From Aquamicrobium aerolatum DSM 21857 (lineage in GTDB: Bacteria > Pseudomonadota > Alphaproteobacteria > Rhizobiales > Rhizobiaceae): 64,000 bases of DNA. How positions within the stretch are numbered: the first letter of the stretch is position 1; every line of letters starts with the position of its first letter. The DNA lies in assembly GCF_900113935.1 (NCBI RefSeq), contig NZ_FORF01000011.1:1-64000 (forward strand), read 5' to 3'. The notes under the pieces were generated by a model. It ran no database searches. It saw only the letters and a list, made by a program, of their open reading frames with translations, and was not told the origin of the DNA. Of this stretch, positions 8,312-17,391 are shown piece after piece. Made by a program: the position numbers and the translations under genes.

Positions 8312-9577
8312 TCATGTGTTCATCGAATCGAAGAAATCCGAATTCGTCTTTGTCTGCTTCAGCTTGTCGATGAGGAACTCGATTGCATCGGTCGTGCCCA
8401 TCGGTGCCAGGATACGACGCAATACGAAGATCTTCTGCAGGTCCTGACGCTGAACAAGCAGGTCTTCCTTACGCGTACCCGACTTAAGAATGTCCATGGA
8501 CGGGAAGATGCGTTTGTCGGCGACCTTGCGATCGAGCACGATTTCGGAGTTACCGGTGCCCTTGAACTCTTCGAAGATGACTTCGTCCATACGGCTGCCG
8601 GTATCGATCAGCGCGGTCGCGATGATCGTCAGCGAACCGCCCTCTTCGATGTTGCGCGCTGCGCCGAAGAAGCGCTTCGGGCGCTGCAATGCGTTGGCGT
8701 CGACACCACCGGTGAGGACCTTACCGGAGGACGGCACAACAGTGTTATAGGCTCGACCAAGACGGGTGATCGAATCGAGCAGGATGACCACGTCGCGACC
8801 ATGTTCGACCAGGCGCTTGGCCTTTTCGATCACCATTTCGGCAACCTGCACGTGACGAACGGCCGGTTCGTCAAAGGTCGAGGAAACAACCTCGCCTTTC
8901 ACCGAACGCTGCATGTCCGTCACTTCTTCCGGACGCTCATCAATCAGAAGAACGATCAGATAGGCTTCGGGGTGATTGGTCGAAATGGAATGCGCAATGT
9001 TCTGAAGAAGAACGGTCTTACCGGTACGCGGCGGTGCGACGATCAAACCGCGCTGCCCCTTGCCCAATGGCGCCACCAGATCAATGACGCGCGCGGAAAG
9101 GTCCTTACCGGTCGGGTTGTCCGTTTCCATGCGCAGACGCTCATTCGGGTAGAGTGGCGTCAGATTGTCGAAGTGGATCTTGTGGCGGATTTTCTCAGGG
9201 TCTTCGAAATTGATCGTGTTGACCTTGAGGAGTGCAAAATAGCGTTCGCCATCCTTGGGACCGCGAATTGGACCCTCGACCGTATCGCCGGTCTTCAGCG
9301 AGAAACGACGGATCTGCGAGGGCGAAATGTAGATGTCATCCGGACCCGGCAAGTAGTTCGCATTTGCCGAGCGAAGAAAGCCAAAGCCATCCTGCAATAC
9401 TTCGACAACGCCTTCGCCGATGATCTCGACATCCTGAGCGGCGAGCTTCTTGAGGATCGCGAACATCAGTTCCTGCTTGCGCAGAACACTCGCGTTCTCG
9501 ACTTCGAGCGATTCGGCAAATGCGATCAGCTCGGTCGGACCCTTGCTCTTGAGCTCCTGTAGTTTCATTTCCTGCAT
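8312..9577 (-). CDS. rho: Transcription termination factor Rho
   Basis: Rho (421 aa, normal length) is the hexameric RNA helicase that terminates transcription at C-rich, unstructured RNA. An N-terminal helical region leads into the cold-shock-like RNA-binding domain (about 50-125, with GFGFLRS). The RecA-type ATPase has Walker [10 protein letters not shown] (181-189) and [15 protein letters not shown] as Walker B and Q-loop region. It lies between hemJ and mnmE on the leftward strand. A short open frame overlaps its start (see 9565-9699). Confidence 0.97.
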   Translation of the reverse strand: MQEMKLQELKSKGPTELIAFAESLEVENASVLRKQELMFAILKKLAAQDVEIIGEGVVEVLQDGFGFLRSANANYLPGPDDIYISPSQIRRFSLKTGDTVEGPIRGPKDGERYFALLKVNTINFEDPEKIRHKIHFDNLTPLYPNERLRMETDNPTGKDLSARVIDLVAPLGKGQRGLIVAPPRTGKTVLLQNIAHSISTNHPEAYLIVLLIDERPEEVTDMQRSVKGEVVSSTFDEPAVRHVQVAEMVIEKAKRLVEHGRDVVILLDSITRLGRAYNTVVPSSGKVLTGGVDANALQRPKRFFGAARNIEEGGSLTIIATALIDTGSRMDEVIFEEFKGTGNSEIVLDRKVADKRIFPSMDILKSGTRKEDLLVQRQDLQKIFVLRRILAPMGTTDAIEFLIDKLKQTKTNSDFFDSMNT

Positions 9578-9699
9578 ATTGCGGCTCTGGATCGGCGGTA
9601 GGAAGGAGGGATGGCGGCGGTTTGTGCGGCGGAAGACGCCTCAGAGAACTGAAAACACGACACCATACTGGGGAAGAGGACCAGACTCTTACTCGCCAT
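9565..9699 (-). CDS. Candidate leader peptide upstream of rho
   Basis: A 44-codon frame begins ATG at 9699 (GGAG 3 bases upstream, rather close) and ends 13 bp inside rho, so its stop (TGA) overlaps the rho start region (ATGCAGGAAATGA). The peptide starts [16 protein letters not shown] and has no family resemblance. E. coli rho also has a small upstream frame (rhoL), which is the only reason to list this. It could equally be chance in a GC-rich leader. Confidence 0.3.
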   Translation of the reverse strand: MASKSLVLFPSMVSCFQFSEASSAAQTAAIPPSYRRSRAAICRK

Positions 9700-9734
9700 C
9701 GCTCCAAAGCGCAATATGGAAATGAAAACACCGA

Positions 9735-10262
9735 TCAGAAGGGTTTTACCACGACAAGGATGACAATGAGGATCATCAGCACCGTTGGGATCTCGTTGAC
9801 GATACGCCAGTGACGCGATGCCTTCACATTCTGGTCTTGTGCAAACCGGCGCACGGACGCCGAAAGATAGCCGTGTACGCCAGACAATGCGACGACCAAC
9901 CCGAGTTTGGCATGCAGCCATCCGCCTGAAAACTGGAAGCCGCGCCAGGCAAGCCAAAGACCGAGAATCCAGGTCGCCATCATCGCCGGATTGATGATCG
10001 CCCGCAGCAGGCGACGCTCCATCACCTTGAACGTCTCGGCCTTGTCGGAGCCGATCTCGGCTTCGGCGTGATAGACGAACAGGCGCGGCAGATAGAGCAT
10101 TCCCGCCATCCATGAGATCACCGCGATGACATGCAGCGCCTTGATCCAGGGATAAAGGCCTTCCGGGTCGAGCCAGAACAGTAGCGCTGCCAAAGCGGCA
10201 ACAATAACCAACGCCCCAACAGCGCGCCCGGCAGGGTTCTCTGCAACTGAGGTTCCACTCAT
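9735..10262 (-). CDS. hemJ: Protoporphyrinogen oxidase HemJ
   Basis: HemJ (175 aa) is the membrane-bound enzyme that oxidises protoporphyrinogen IX to protoporphyrin IX in most alphaproteobacteria. Four hydrophobic segments are visible. The family signature [29 protein letters not shown] contains the conserved His thought to bind haem, followed by the LPRLFVYH arm. Its start overlaps the hemE stop by 4 bp, so the two haem genes are co-transcribed. Downstream is rho. Confidence 0.93.
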   Translation of the reverse strand: MSGTSVAENPAGRAVGALVIVAALAALLFWLDPEGLYPWIKALHVIAVISWMAGMLYLPRLFVYHAEAEIGSDKAETFKVMERRLLRAIINPAMMATWILGLWLAWRGFQFSGGWLHAKLGLVVALSGVHGYLSASVRRFAQDQNVKASRHWRIVNEIPTVLMILIVILVVVKPF

Positions 10263-11287
10263 CGGCTGGCGCTCCGAACCAGTTCGATCATACGTTCAAC
10301 ATGCGCAATCGGGGTCTGAGGGGTAATGCCATGGCCAAGATTGAAAATCAGCGGCCCTGCCCCCAGCTCCTTGAGGATCGCGTTTACGCCTTCATCAAGC
10401 GCTTTGCCGCCCGCAACCAGCCGCATCGGGTCCAGATTACCTTGAACCGCGCCTTCGGCCTGCAGACTGCGGGCCTGGCTCCACGGAACGGTCCAGTCGA
10501 GCCCGAGCGCGGTCACGCCAGTTTTCTGGCGATAGGTATCGTACAATTGGCCCGCGCCTTTCGGGAAACCGATGATCGGCGCATCAGGATATTTCGCGCG
10601 GATATTCTTCACGATGCGAGCTACCGGCGTGATGCAATAGCGCTCAAAACTGGCTTCATCCAGAACGCCCGACCAGGAATCAAAAATCTGGACAGCGTCA
10701 GCGCCTGCCTCAATCTGTCGAATGAGATAGTCCGCCGAACAATCTGCCAGCGTTTCCAGGAGTTCATCCATTGCCTCCGGGTTGCTGTACCCGAAAAGGC
10801 GGGCAGGCGCCTGATCTGGCGTGCCATGGCCCGCGATCATGTAGGTCACCACTGTCCAGGGAGCACCGCAGAAGCCGAGCAGTGTCGTTTCTGCCGGCAA
10901 TTCGCGACGCAGACGACGAACTGTCTCGTAGACCGGGCTGAGATGTTCGTGAAAACGGCTTGTGTCGAGGGCTGAAACTTCGTCCCTGCGAATGGGAGTC
11001 ATCAGCGGTCCACGCCCTTCTTCAAAGCGCAGATCACGACCGAGCGCGTGGGGTACGACGAGAATGTCTGAAAACAGGATCGATGCGTCAAACCCAAAAC
11101 GACGGATCGGCTGGAGAGTGACCTCCACCGCAAAGTCTGGATTGTAGCAAAGATCGAGGAAGCCACCGGCGGTTTTGCGGGATGCTTGGTATTCGGGAAG
11201 GTAGCGGCCAGCCTGACGCATCATCCAGATGGGGGGAGGGAAAACCGCTTCTCCCTTCAGGACATCCAGAACAATCTTTTTCGTCAT
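10259..11287 (-). CDS. hemE: Uroporphyrinogen decarboxylase
   Basis: HemE (342 aa) converts uroporphyrinogen III to coproporphyrinogen III in haem synthesis. The N-terminal signature [17 protein letters not shown] (about 18-34) holds the conserved substrate-binding arginines. [11 protein letters not shown] supplies the catalytic Asp region, and [14 protein letters not shown] and [11 protein letters not shown] are further family blocks. AGGAG lies about 10 bases before the ATG. It reads away from the proposed origin at 11288-11687, the same placement as hemE beside the Caulobacter origin. Confidence 0.97.
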   Translation of the reverse strand: MTKKIVLDVLKGEAVFPPPIWMMRQAGRYLPEYQASRKTAGGFLDLCYNPDFAVEVTLQPIRRFGFDASILFSDILVVPHALGRDLRFEEGRGPLMTPIRRDEVSALDTSRFHEHLSPVYETVRRLRRELPAETTLLGFCGAPWTVVTYMIAGHGTPDQAPARLFGYSNPEAMDELLETLADCSADYLIRQIEAGADAVQIFDSWSGVLDEASFERYCITPVARIVKNIRAKYPDAPIIGFPKGAGQLYDTYRQKTGVTALGLDWTVPWSQARSLQAEGAVQGNLDPMRLVAGGKALDEGVNAILKELGAGPLIFNLGHGITPQTPIAHVERMIELVRSASR

Positions 11288-11323
11288 GGGGCTACTCCTG
11301 TCGGCACGTAAAACACCAATAAA

Positions 11324-11359
11324 GAATCCTAGATTTGGAATCTTTTGATTCTATGACTC
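11324..11359. promoter_or_regulatory. Cluster of four GANTC (CcrM) methylation sites in oriC
   Basis: GAATC at 11324 and 11338, GATTC at 11347 and GACTC at 11355; a fifth, GATTC, is at 11569. GANTC is the target of the alphaproteobacterial cell-cycle methyltransferase CcrM. Four sites in 36 bp is far above the one per ~256 bp expected for random sequence. Confidence 0.65.
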
Positions 11360-11594
11360 TGTTGGTAACGGCAATTGTGTTGTCATCCCCTGCATGTCGG
11401 TCCAACACAATGCGCAAAGCGACGCACCGGAATTGTACAGGGTCGTGTGAATTGTGGGGAAAACTCGTAAAACCATTATAAAACAGATTGTTAGATGGTC
11501 ATCGAATTTCGCGGCGAAGGCCATGGTGGGGACAGCAATCAGTTATCCCCATTTTGACGCACAGATCGGATTCAATATCCGCAGCGGCGCGAAT

Positions 11595-11603
11595 TGTGGA
11601 TAA
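11595..11603 (-). promoter_or_regulatory. Consensus DnaA box
   Basis: TGTGGATAA on the plus strand, i.e. TTATCCACA on the minus strand, a perfect match to the bacterial DnaA box. Confidence 0.75.
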
Positions 11604-11687
11604 AGAACGATCTTATACAGTCGTTGCCGCCGGCATTGAAAAGATGCCCCCGTTTTCCACATTTGCTAACAGCCCCTGGTCGTCTCT

Positions 11688-12509
11688 GTGAACAAACCTC
11701 GAAGCTTCTTTCATTTGCACCTGATTTCAGACGCCACCGGCGAAACGCTGCTGGCTGCTGGTCGTGCGGCATCGGCGCAATATAAGGACGCGCGGGCCAT
11801 CGAGCACATTTACCCGCTGATCCGGACAGAGAAGCAGTTGGAAAAAGTGCTGGCGGAAATTGATGACGCGCCAGGCATCGTTCTCTACACGGTTGTCGAC
11901 CAGGCGCTGGCGGGGATCATCGACGCAAGATGCGCCACCATGGGTTTGCCGTGCGTGTCGGTGCTCGAGCCGGTGCTGTCGGTGTTTCAATCCTATCACG
12001 GCGCACCTGCAGGGCGGCGTGTCGGCGCGCAGCACGTTCTCGATGCTGAATATTTCCGGCGCATTGATGCGCTGAATTTCACCATGGAGCATGATGACGG
12101 CCAGCTGCCGGCCGACATCGAGGAAGCCGATATTATTCTGATCGGTATTTCACGCACCTCGAAGACGCCGACGAGTATCTATCTGGCCAATCGCGGCATC
12201 AAGACCGCCAACATCCCGATTGTTCTGGGAGTGCCGATCCCGGACATGGTGGTGCACTCGAAAAAGCCCTTGGTGGTCGGTCTGATCGCCACGGCTGAAC
12301 GCGTTTCACAGGTACGTCAGAACCGATTGCTGGGCACATCGGTAGGCTATGATTCACAGGTCTATGTCGATCGTACGGTGATCGCGCAAGAACTTGCCTA
12401 TGCACGGCAGATTTGTTCGCGCCACGGTTGGCCAACCATCGATGTCAGCCGACGTTCCATCGAGGAAACCGCGGCCGCCATCGTTGCGTTGCGGTCGCGA
12501 AAACGTTAA
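11688..12509 (+). CDS. ppsR: PEP synthase / pyruvate phosphate dikinase regulatory protein (DUF299)
   Basis: 273 aa, the usual length for the DUF299/COG1806 family, bifunctional Ser/Thr kinase-phosphorylases that switch PEP synthase or PPDK off and on by phosphorylating a Thr beside the catalytic His. The P-loop-like GISRTSKT (153-160) and the N-terminal SDATGET block (14-20) are family marks. Start is GTG 11688; no strong ribosome binding site. In rhizobia the partner is most likely PPDK, which is not in this window. It is the first gene right of the proposed origin. Confidence 0.9.
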   Translation: MNKPRSFFHLHLISDATGETLLAAGRAASAQYKDARAIEHIYPLIRTEKQLEKVLAEIDDAPGIVLYTVVDQALAGIIDARCATMGLPCVSVLEPVLSVFQSYHGAPAGRRVGAQHVLDAEYFRRIDALNFTMEHDDGQLPADIEEADIILIGISRTSKTPTSIYLANRGIKTANIPIVLGVPIPDMVVHSKKPLVVGLIATAERVSQVRQNRLLGTSVGYDSQVYVDRTVIAQELAYARQICSRHGWPTIDVSRRSIEETAAAIVALRSRKR

Positions 12510-12537
12510 CCGCCAGGGGAATGAAGGGAACACGCGC

Positions 12538-13137
12538 ATGTCAGATCTTGTCGTTCTGGGCTCTGGAAGCCCGTTTCGCCGTCAATTGCTGGCAGATGCG
12601 GGCGTGTCGTTCGAGGTTGTACGCCCTGAGATTGATGAGCGCGCAGTGGAAAAGGCCGTCGAGGGCGCGGGGCTGACCCCACAAGACTTGGCTGCCATAC
12701 TGGCCGAAGCGAAAGCCATCGATGTTTCGCAGCGAATGCCGGGTGCTTGGGTCATCGGCAGCGATCAGACGCTGTCATTGGGTGACGAGGTGCTGCACAA
12801 GCCGGCGGATATGGAGGAAGCGCGTCGACGGCTACTTCTCCTTTCAGGCAAAACACATCAACTCAACAGTGCGGTCGTGCTTGCACGGGATGGCGAGATC
12901 GTCTGGCGTCACGTCGGCGTAGCACTTCTGACGATGCGTAAGCTGGAGCCTGGGTTCATCGGGCGACATCTTTCGCGGGTTGGCGACAGGGCATTGTCGA
13001 GCGTCGGGGCCTATCAGATTGAAGGCGAGGGAATTCAATTGTTCGAGACAATTGACGGCGACCATTTCACCATTGTCGGTCTGCCCTTGCTGTCGCTGCT
13101 GCAAAAATTGCGCGAAGTGGGAGCGATTGATGGGTGA
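12538..13137 (+). CDS. maf: Maf-like nucleotide pyrophosphatase
   Basis: Maf/YhdE family (199 aa): house-cleaning nucleoside triphosphate pyrophosphatase acting on dTTP/UTP or modified nucleotides. The N-terminal [10 protein letters not shown] (9-18) is the phosphate-binding signature, and IGSDQTLSL contains the conserved acidic residue. Start ATG 12538 is preceded by GAAGGG at 8 bases; an upstream in-frame start would overlap ppsR without adding homology. Its stop overlaps the aroE start. Confidence 0.92.
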   Translation: MSDLVVLGSGSPFRRQLLADAGVSFEVVRPEIDERAVEKAVEGAGLTPQDLAAILAEAKAIDVSQRMPGAWVIGSDQTLSLGDEVLHKPADMEEARRRLLLLSGKTHQLNSAVVLARDGEIVWRHVGVALLTMRKLEPGFIGRHLSRVGDRALSSVGAYQIEGEGIQLFETIDGDHFTIVGLPLLSLLQKLREVGAIDG

Positions 13138-13972
13138 AATTGTCCGCAAGGCTTTTGTGATCGGTCATCCGATTGCTCATTCGCGCTCGCCGCTCATTCA
13201 CGGCCACTGGCTGTCCAGGCTTGGGCTCAATGGCAGCTATGAGCGGATCGATGTCGCACCTGCCGATTTGCCGGTGTTCCTCAACGATATGGCGTTGAAC
13301 GGTTTTGTCGGCGGAAACGTCACGATCCCCCATAAGGAAGTGGTCCGTGATCTGGTAACCCGTCGTACCGACGCCGCCGATCTGATCGGTGCCGTCAATA
13401 CTTTGTGGTTCGCCGATGGGATTCTGCATGGCGACAATACCGACGCGCATGGATTTGCGGCAAACCTGGATCAGTATCAACCTGGCTGGAGTTCAGCATC
13501 CTCGGCATTGGTGCTTGGGGCAGGCGGAGCTGCGCGCGCGATTTTGTTTGCGCTGATTGAAAAGGGCGTGCGCGACATCCGCATCGTCAACCGTACCTTG
13601 GCACGGGCGCAAGAACTGGCAGATCGTTTTGGCGACAGCGTTTCTGCGCATGCCTGGGATGAAATGGACGGTCTGGTCACGGATGTTGAATTGGTGGTCA
13701 ATACAACATCCGTCGGGATGGGCGGGCAGGGCGCTTCACCGCTCAATGTCAGCCTTTTGTCAGCAGACGCGCTGGTCACAGATATCGTGTACACACCACT
13801 GCAAACGCCATTGCTGTCAGCGGCTGCAGCCCGGGGATTGAGAACGGTCGACGGGCTGGGCATGCTGCTGCACCAGGCGGCGCCTGGATTTGGGCGCTGG
13901 TTCGGGAATTTGCCTCCCGTCACCGATGAGTTGCGCGACATCATTGTCGCAGATCTGGGAGCTCATGCATGA
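13130..13972 (+). CDS. aroE: Shikimate dehydrogenase
   Basis: AroE (280 aa) reduces 3-dehydroshikimate with NADPH in the aromatic amino acid pathway. The substrate-binding SRSPLIHG (18-25), the catalytic lysine in NVTIPHKE (K69) and the dinucleotide loop [11 protein letters not shown] are all present. The start ATG at 13130 overlaps maf by 8 bp; a frame extending upstream to 12980 lies inside maf and has no homology. Stop overlaps coaE by 4 bp. Confidence 0.95.
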   Translation: MGEIVRKAFVIGHPIAHSRSPLIHGHWLSRLGLNGSYERIDVAPADLPVFLNDMALNGFVGGNVTIPHKEVVRDLVTRRTDAADLIGAVNTLWFADGILHGDNTDAHGFAANLDQYQPGWSSASSALVLGAGGAARAILFALIEKGVRDIRIVNRTLARAQELADRFGDSVSAHAWDEMDGLVTDVELVVNTTSVGMGGQGASPLNVSLLSADALVTDIVYTPLQTPLLSAAAARGLRTVDGLGMLLHQAAPGFGRWFGNLPPVTDELRDIIVADLGAHA

Positions 13973-14562
13973 TCATTCTCGGCCTTACCGGATCGATTGG
14001 CATGGGAAAGTCGACAACGGCGCAGATGTTTCGCGATGCCGGCGTGCCGGTTCATGATTCCGACGAGGCGGTTCATCGTCTTTATGCTGGTGCGGCTGCA
14101 CCGCTGATCGAGGCGCGGTTTCCCGGCACGGTGGATAATGGCGTTGTCGATCGTGAAAAGTTGAGCAAGCAGGTTCTGGGGCAGCCGGAAGCGCTGCGCG
14201 ATCTTGAAAGGATCATCCATCCCCTGGTTCGCGCCGATGCCGATGCGTTCTTGCAAGCCAGCAGGACAGCTGGTGCGGCGTTTGCGGTGATGGACATTCC
14301 GCTGCTGTTTGAAACGCAGGGTGAGGGGCGTGTCGACAAGATCGCTGTGGTGTCTGCACCAGAAGCGGTACAGCGTGCGCGTGTGCTGGCGCGACCCGGC
14401 ATGACAAGCGAAAAGCTGGAAGCAATTCTGGCGCGCCAGGTTCCCGATGCAGAAAAACGAGCTCGTGCTGACTTCATCATCGATACGGGGAGTGGACTGG
14501 ACACCGCCCGTCGGGATGTGCAGGCGATCATCACCCAACTGACCATGGATCGGCTGGTCTAA
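13969..14562 (+). CDS. coaE: Dephospho-CoA kinase
   Basis: CoaE (197 aa) phosphorylates dephospho-CoA, the last step of coenzyme A synthesis. Walker A is GSIGMGKST (8-16) at the very N-terminus, as usual, with DIPLLFE as the CoA/Walker B region. ATG overlaps the aroE stop (ATGA), indicating translational coupling in the maf-aroE-coaE-dnaQ run. coaA, the first CoA enzyme, is also in this window at 27069. Confidence 0.95.
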   Translation: MIILGLTGSIGMGKSTTAQMFRDAGVPVHDSDEAVHRLYAGAAAPLIEARFPGTVDNGVVDREKLSKQVLGQPEALRDLERIIHPLVRADADAFLQASRTAGAAFAVMDIPLLFETQGEGRVDKIAVVSAPEAVQRARVLARPGMTSEKLEAILARQVPDAEKRARADFIIDTGSGLDTARRDVQAIITQLTMDRLV

Positions 14563-14614
14563 GGCCGGTCAGGTGCAGGCATCGCCGGCATTTTGCGCCG
14601 GCAAGGAGCGAGCG

Positions 14615-15331
14615 ATGCGTGAAATCATTTTCGATACCGAAACCACAGGGCTTGATAACCGTGACGACCGGATTATCGAGTTTGGCGGCATCGAATTGGT
14701 GAACCGGTTTCCGACTGGACGAACTTTTCATCACTACATCAATGCGCAGGGCAAGTCGGTGCATCCGGAAGCGCTGGCGGTGCACGGAATCAGCGACGCA
14801 GACCTTGCCGACAAGCCGATTTTCTCTGCCATCGCCGACGAGCTGATCGACTTTCTCGATGGCGCGATGCTGGTTGCGCACAATGCGAATTTCGATATCG
14901 GTTTCCTGAATGCCGAATTTGCCCGTATCGGGCGTGACCCGATCGACCCTGCGGTGGTCATCGATACGCTGGCTCTCGCCCGGCGCAAGCATCCGATGGG
15001 GCCGAATTCTCTCGACGCATTGTGCCGACGCTATGGCATCGACAATGGTCATCGCACCAAGCATGGCGCGTTGCTCGACTCCGAATTGCTGGCCGAAGTC
15101 TATATCGAGCTGATCGGCGGCAAACAGGCCGCGCTTGTCCTTGAGGTGCAGGACGAGACCGTCAACGCCACCGGCGAACAGATCGACATCACGCCCGCTC
15201 GTGCCCGCGAAGTGCCGCTCGCTCCACGCCTCACCAGTGCCGAACTTACAGCCCATCGGGCGATGGTCGCCACGCTTGGTGCGGCAGCACTCTGGAAGAC
15301 CGCCGATCCGACCTATCAGGACGCCGAATAA
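14615..15331 (+). CDS. dnaQ: DNA polymerase III epsilon subunit (3'-5' proofreading exonuclease)
   Basis: DnaQ (238 aa) is the proofreading exonuclease of the replicative polymerase. DEDDh motifs: FDTETTG (6-12) with the metal-binding Asp and Glu, HNANFDIGFLN (89-99) with Asp94, and HRTKHGALLDSELLAEVY as Exo III. Start ATG 14615 has AAGGAG 8 bases upstream; an earlier in-frame ATG (14573) adds residues not seen in homologues. A GCCGGC inverted pair sits at 14584-14602 just before it. Confidence 0.95.
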   Translation: MREIIFDTETTGLDNRDDRIIEFGGIELVNRFPTGRTFHHYINAQGKSVHPEALAVHGISDADLADKPIFSAIADELIDFLDGAMLVAHNANFDIGFLNAEFARIGRDPIDPAVVIDTLALARRKHPMGPNSLDALCRRYGIDNGHRTKHGALLDSELLAEVYIELIGGKQAALVLEVQDETVNATGEQIDITPARAREVPLAPRLTSAELTAHRAMVATLGAAALWKTADPTYQDAE

Positions 15332-15354
15332 TTCCAGCAGCAAATTCTGTCATG

Positions 15355-15382
15355 AAAAAAGCCCGGTCGAGCCGGGCTTTTT
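15355..15382. terminator. Bidirectional terminator between dnaQ and secB
   Basis: AAAAAAGCCCGG/CCGGGCTTTTT with a 5-nt loop. T-tracts on both strands allow it to end both dnaQ (plus) and secB (minus). Confidence 0.9.
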
Positions 15383-15405
15383 CGTCTCAGGATCGTTGGA
15401 TCCTA

Positions 15406-15897
15406 TCAGTTTGTCGGCGCAGAAACCTTGGCCTTGGCCTGTTCTTCAGCCATGCGCTGCTGGAACATCTGGGCAAAGTCGATCGGGTCGATCATCAGCG
15501 GTGGGAAGCCGCCATTGCGGGTGTTGTCGGCGATGATCTGACGCGCGAACGGGAACAGCAGGCGTGGGCACTCGATAAACAAGATCGGCAGCATGTGCTC
15601 CTGCGGGAAACCGCTGATGCGGAACACACCTCCGTAGACCAGTTCGACGTTGAACAGAACTTCGCTGTCGGCACTCGCCTTTGCATTGAGTGTCAACGTG
15701 ACGTCGTATTCTGTTTCGGACAGCGGGTTCGCATTGACGTTAACGTTGATGGCGATCGCCGGGGCCTTCTCGCGCGCGCGCAGCGAGGCAGGTGCGCTTG
15801 GGCTTTCGAAGGACAGATCCTTGACGTATTGAACCAGAACGTTGAGTGACGGTGGTGTGCCGTTGCCCACTTTTGCAGCTTCTTCGTTTTGAGCCAT
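15406..15897 (-). CDS. secB: Protein-export chaperone SecB
   Basis: SecB (163 aa) is the homotetrameric cytosolic chaperone that keeps preproteins unfolded and delivers them to SecA. Family blocks: [18 protein letters not shown] near residue 15-35, the [44 protein letters not shown] region shared by all SecBs, and an Ala/Lys-rich tail. Start ATG 15897 (MAQNEEAAK) fits homologues; earlier in-frame starts add a non-homologous stretch. AGGA lies about 11 bases upstream. Confidence 0.96.
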   Translation of the reverse strand: MAQNEEAAKVGNGTPPSLNVLVQYVKDLSFESPSAPASLRAREKAPAIAINVNVNANPLSETEYDVTLTLNAKASADSEVLFNVELVYGGVFRISGFPQEHMLPILFIECPRLLFPFARQIIADNTRNGGFPPLMIDPIDFAQMFQQRMAEEQAKAKVSAPTN

Positions 15898-15982
15898 CAG
15901 CTGGAATCCTTCTTTGTCAGCCGTCTGACGGCCGGGCATGAAATCGGGACGTTGGCTATCATGACCACGTGGATGTGACAAG

Positions 15983-16009
15983 CAAAACGCCACTGGGACA
16001 GGTGGCGTT
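15983..16009 (-). terminator. Terminator after fxsA
   Basis: Stem AACGCCAC/GTGGCGTT, followed on the minus strand by TTTTG, 5-30 nt beyond the fxsA stop. Confidence 0.65.
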
Positions 16010-16014
16010 GCGAA

Positions 16015-16500
16015 TCAGAAACGCGTGTCGTGGTCTATCGAAGGACGGCGCTGGGTTTCATCATTGTCGCGGGTGAAATCATCTTCATCCAGGTCAATGA
16101 CTCTGCTGGAGCGCGTTCCACGCCCAAAGCCGCTGATGTCCACCACATGGAGGCGTCGTTTGAGGAAGCGCCATGCGGCATCGCGAACAGGCGGCAGGAA
16201 CAGGATCAGACCTACCACGTCAGTCAGGAAACCCGGCAGGAACAGCAACAGCCCGGCGAGCATCACCATGAAACCGTGCACCAGTTCTCGGCCGGGTTCT
16301 CCACCCCGATCCATCGTCTGCCTCAAGCGTGTCAGAATGCCGAAGCCTTGTATCCGCAGCAGTATTGCACCAAGCACGCTGCTGGCGATGACCAATCCGA
16401 TTGTTGCCAGTACGCCGATCTTGCTGCCGACGATTACGAAACCTGCAATTTCGAGCAGTGGCAGGACGATGAAGATGAGCGGTGCGAGCGGTAGGGGCAC
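16015..16500 (-). CDS. fxsA: FxsA family membrane protein
   Basis: 161-aa inner-membrane protein. The first ~60 residues hold two hydrophobic helices with ISxxxG-type packing (LIFIVLPLLEIAGFVIVG; then VIASSVLGAILLRIQG), the FxsA family signature. A third membrane region is at about 78-100 (LLLFLPGFLTDVVGLILFLPPVR). The charged C-terminus would be cytoplasmic. E. coli FxsA suppresses F-plasmid exclusion of phage T7; its normal role is unclear. It is divergent from the TimA-like gene and upstream of secB. Confidence 0.88.
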   Translation of the reverse strand: MPLPLAPLIFIVLPLLEIAGFVIVGSKIGVLATIGLVIASSVLGAILLRIQGFGILTRLRQTMDRGGEPGRELVHGFMVMLAGLLLFLPGFLTDVVGLILFLPPVRDAAWRFLKRRLHVVDISGFGRGTRSSRVIDLDEDDFTRDNDETQRRPSIDHDTRF

Positions 16501-16657
16501 GTTGGCTTCCTGTTTTCACGTTCGGTACGATACGATGCGCTGCTTAGATAGGAATATGCTGCTTTGATTTGAATGATCGCGTCATGCGTTCTATATGCAC
16601 TAGACAAGCCGATTGAAGCGCGATGTTTCATTGGAAACTGGATTTTTGGCGGACGCG

Positions 16658-17356
16658 ATGGAATTCTTCGATTTTGGCACGATCTTTTTTCTGGTCGCAG
16701 CGATCGTGATCTTTTTCCAGCTGCGCAATGTGCTGGGGCGCCGCACGGGCAATGAGCGTCCGCCGTTCGACCCTTATGCTTCTGCGCGTAAGTCTGGCGA
16801 GGCCGCAACCAACGAAAATGTTGTTGCCTTGCCACGCAAGAAGGGCGCAAACGAAAGCGAATCCACTTACGCCTCGATAGACGCATTCGCTGCACCCGGT
16901 ACTCAATTGAATACCGGCATGCGGGCGATACGCGATCTGGATCCCTCATTTGATCCCAAGACATTCGTCGACGGCGCGAAGATGGCCTACGAGATGATCG
17001 TCATGGCCTATGCCGATGGCGATCGTAAGACCTTGAAAAACCTCTTGTCGCGCGAGGTCTATGATGGTTTCGTCGCTGCAATTTCCGAGCGGGAGAGCCG
17101 TGCGGAAAAGATCCAGTCATCGTTCATTGGAATCAACAAGGCTGAGATTTCCAGTGCGGAAATCAAGGGAACGGAAGCGCATGTCACGCTGCGCATCGTC
17201 AGCGAACTTATTTCTGCCACTCTCAACAAGTCGGGCGAAGTGATCGACGGCGACCCCGAGACGGTTGCAGAGGTGAAGGATGTCTGGACATTTGCGCGCG
17301 ACTCGCGTTCCCGTGATCCAAACTGGAAACTTGTCGCAACAGAAGCTGACGACTGA
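16658..17356 (+). CDS. Tim44/TimA-like domain protein
   Basis: 232 aa. One N-terminal membrane helix (IFFLVAAIVIFFQL, about 9-22) is followed by a low-complexity linker and a C-terminal Tim44-like domain (about 90-230; FVDGAKMAYEMIVMAYADGDRKTLKNLLSREVYDGF is diagnostic). Bacterial relatives (TimA) are predicted inner-membrane proteins related to mitochondrial import factor Tim44. Start ATG 16658 is chosen over an in-frame ATG at 16613 because MEFFDFGTIFFL is the conserved beginning. It shares a divergent promoter gap with fxsA and leads into mltA. Confidence 0.88.
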   Translation: MEFFDFGTIFFLVAAIVIFFQLRNVLGRRTGNERPPFDPYASARKSGEAATNENVVALPRKKGANESESTYASIDAFAAPGTQLNTGMRAIRDLDPSFDPKTFVDGAKMAYEMIVMAYADGDRKTLKNLLSREVYDGFVAAISERESRAEKIQSSFIGINKAEISSAEIKGTEAHVTLRIVSELISATLNKSGEVIDGDPETVAEVKDVWTFARDSRSRDPNWKLVATEADD

Positions 17357-17391
17357 TCGAAAAGATCAGGCCGGTGTGAGGGAGCCGCGCC

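Larger units (their letters stand above)
11288..11687. other. Putative chromosomal replication origin (oriC)
   Basis: A 400-bp gene-free gap between divergent hemE and ppsR, the position of the origin in Caulobacter and the predicted origin in rhizobia. Seen directly: a perfect DnaA box TGTGGATAA (11595-11603); near matches TTATCCCCA (11543-11551), TTTTCCACA (11653-11661) and TGTGGGGAA (11453-11461); a relatively AT-rich stretch at 11310-11360 with four GANTC sites; and coding strand changing from mostly minus on the left to mostly plus on the right. parAB and parS are within 8 kb. Confidence 0.75.

Noticed and set aside
8285-9562. 425-codon plus-strand frame
   Set aside because: Exact antisense of rho; a codon-usage shadow in GC-rich DNA.
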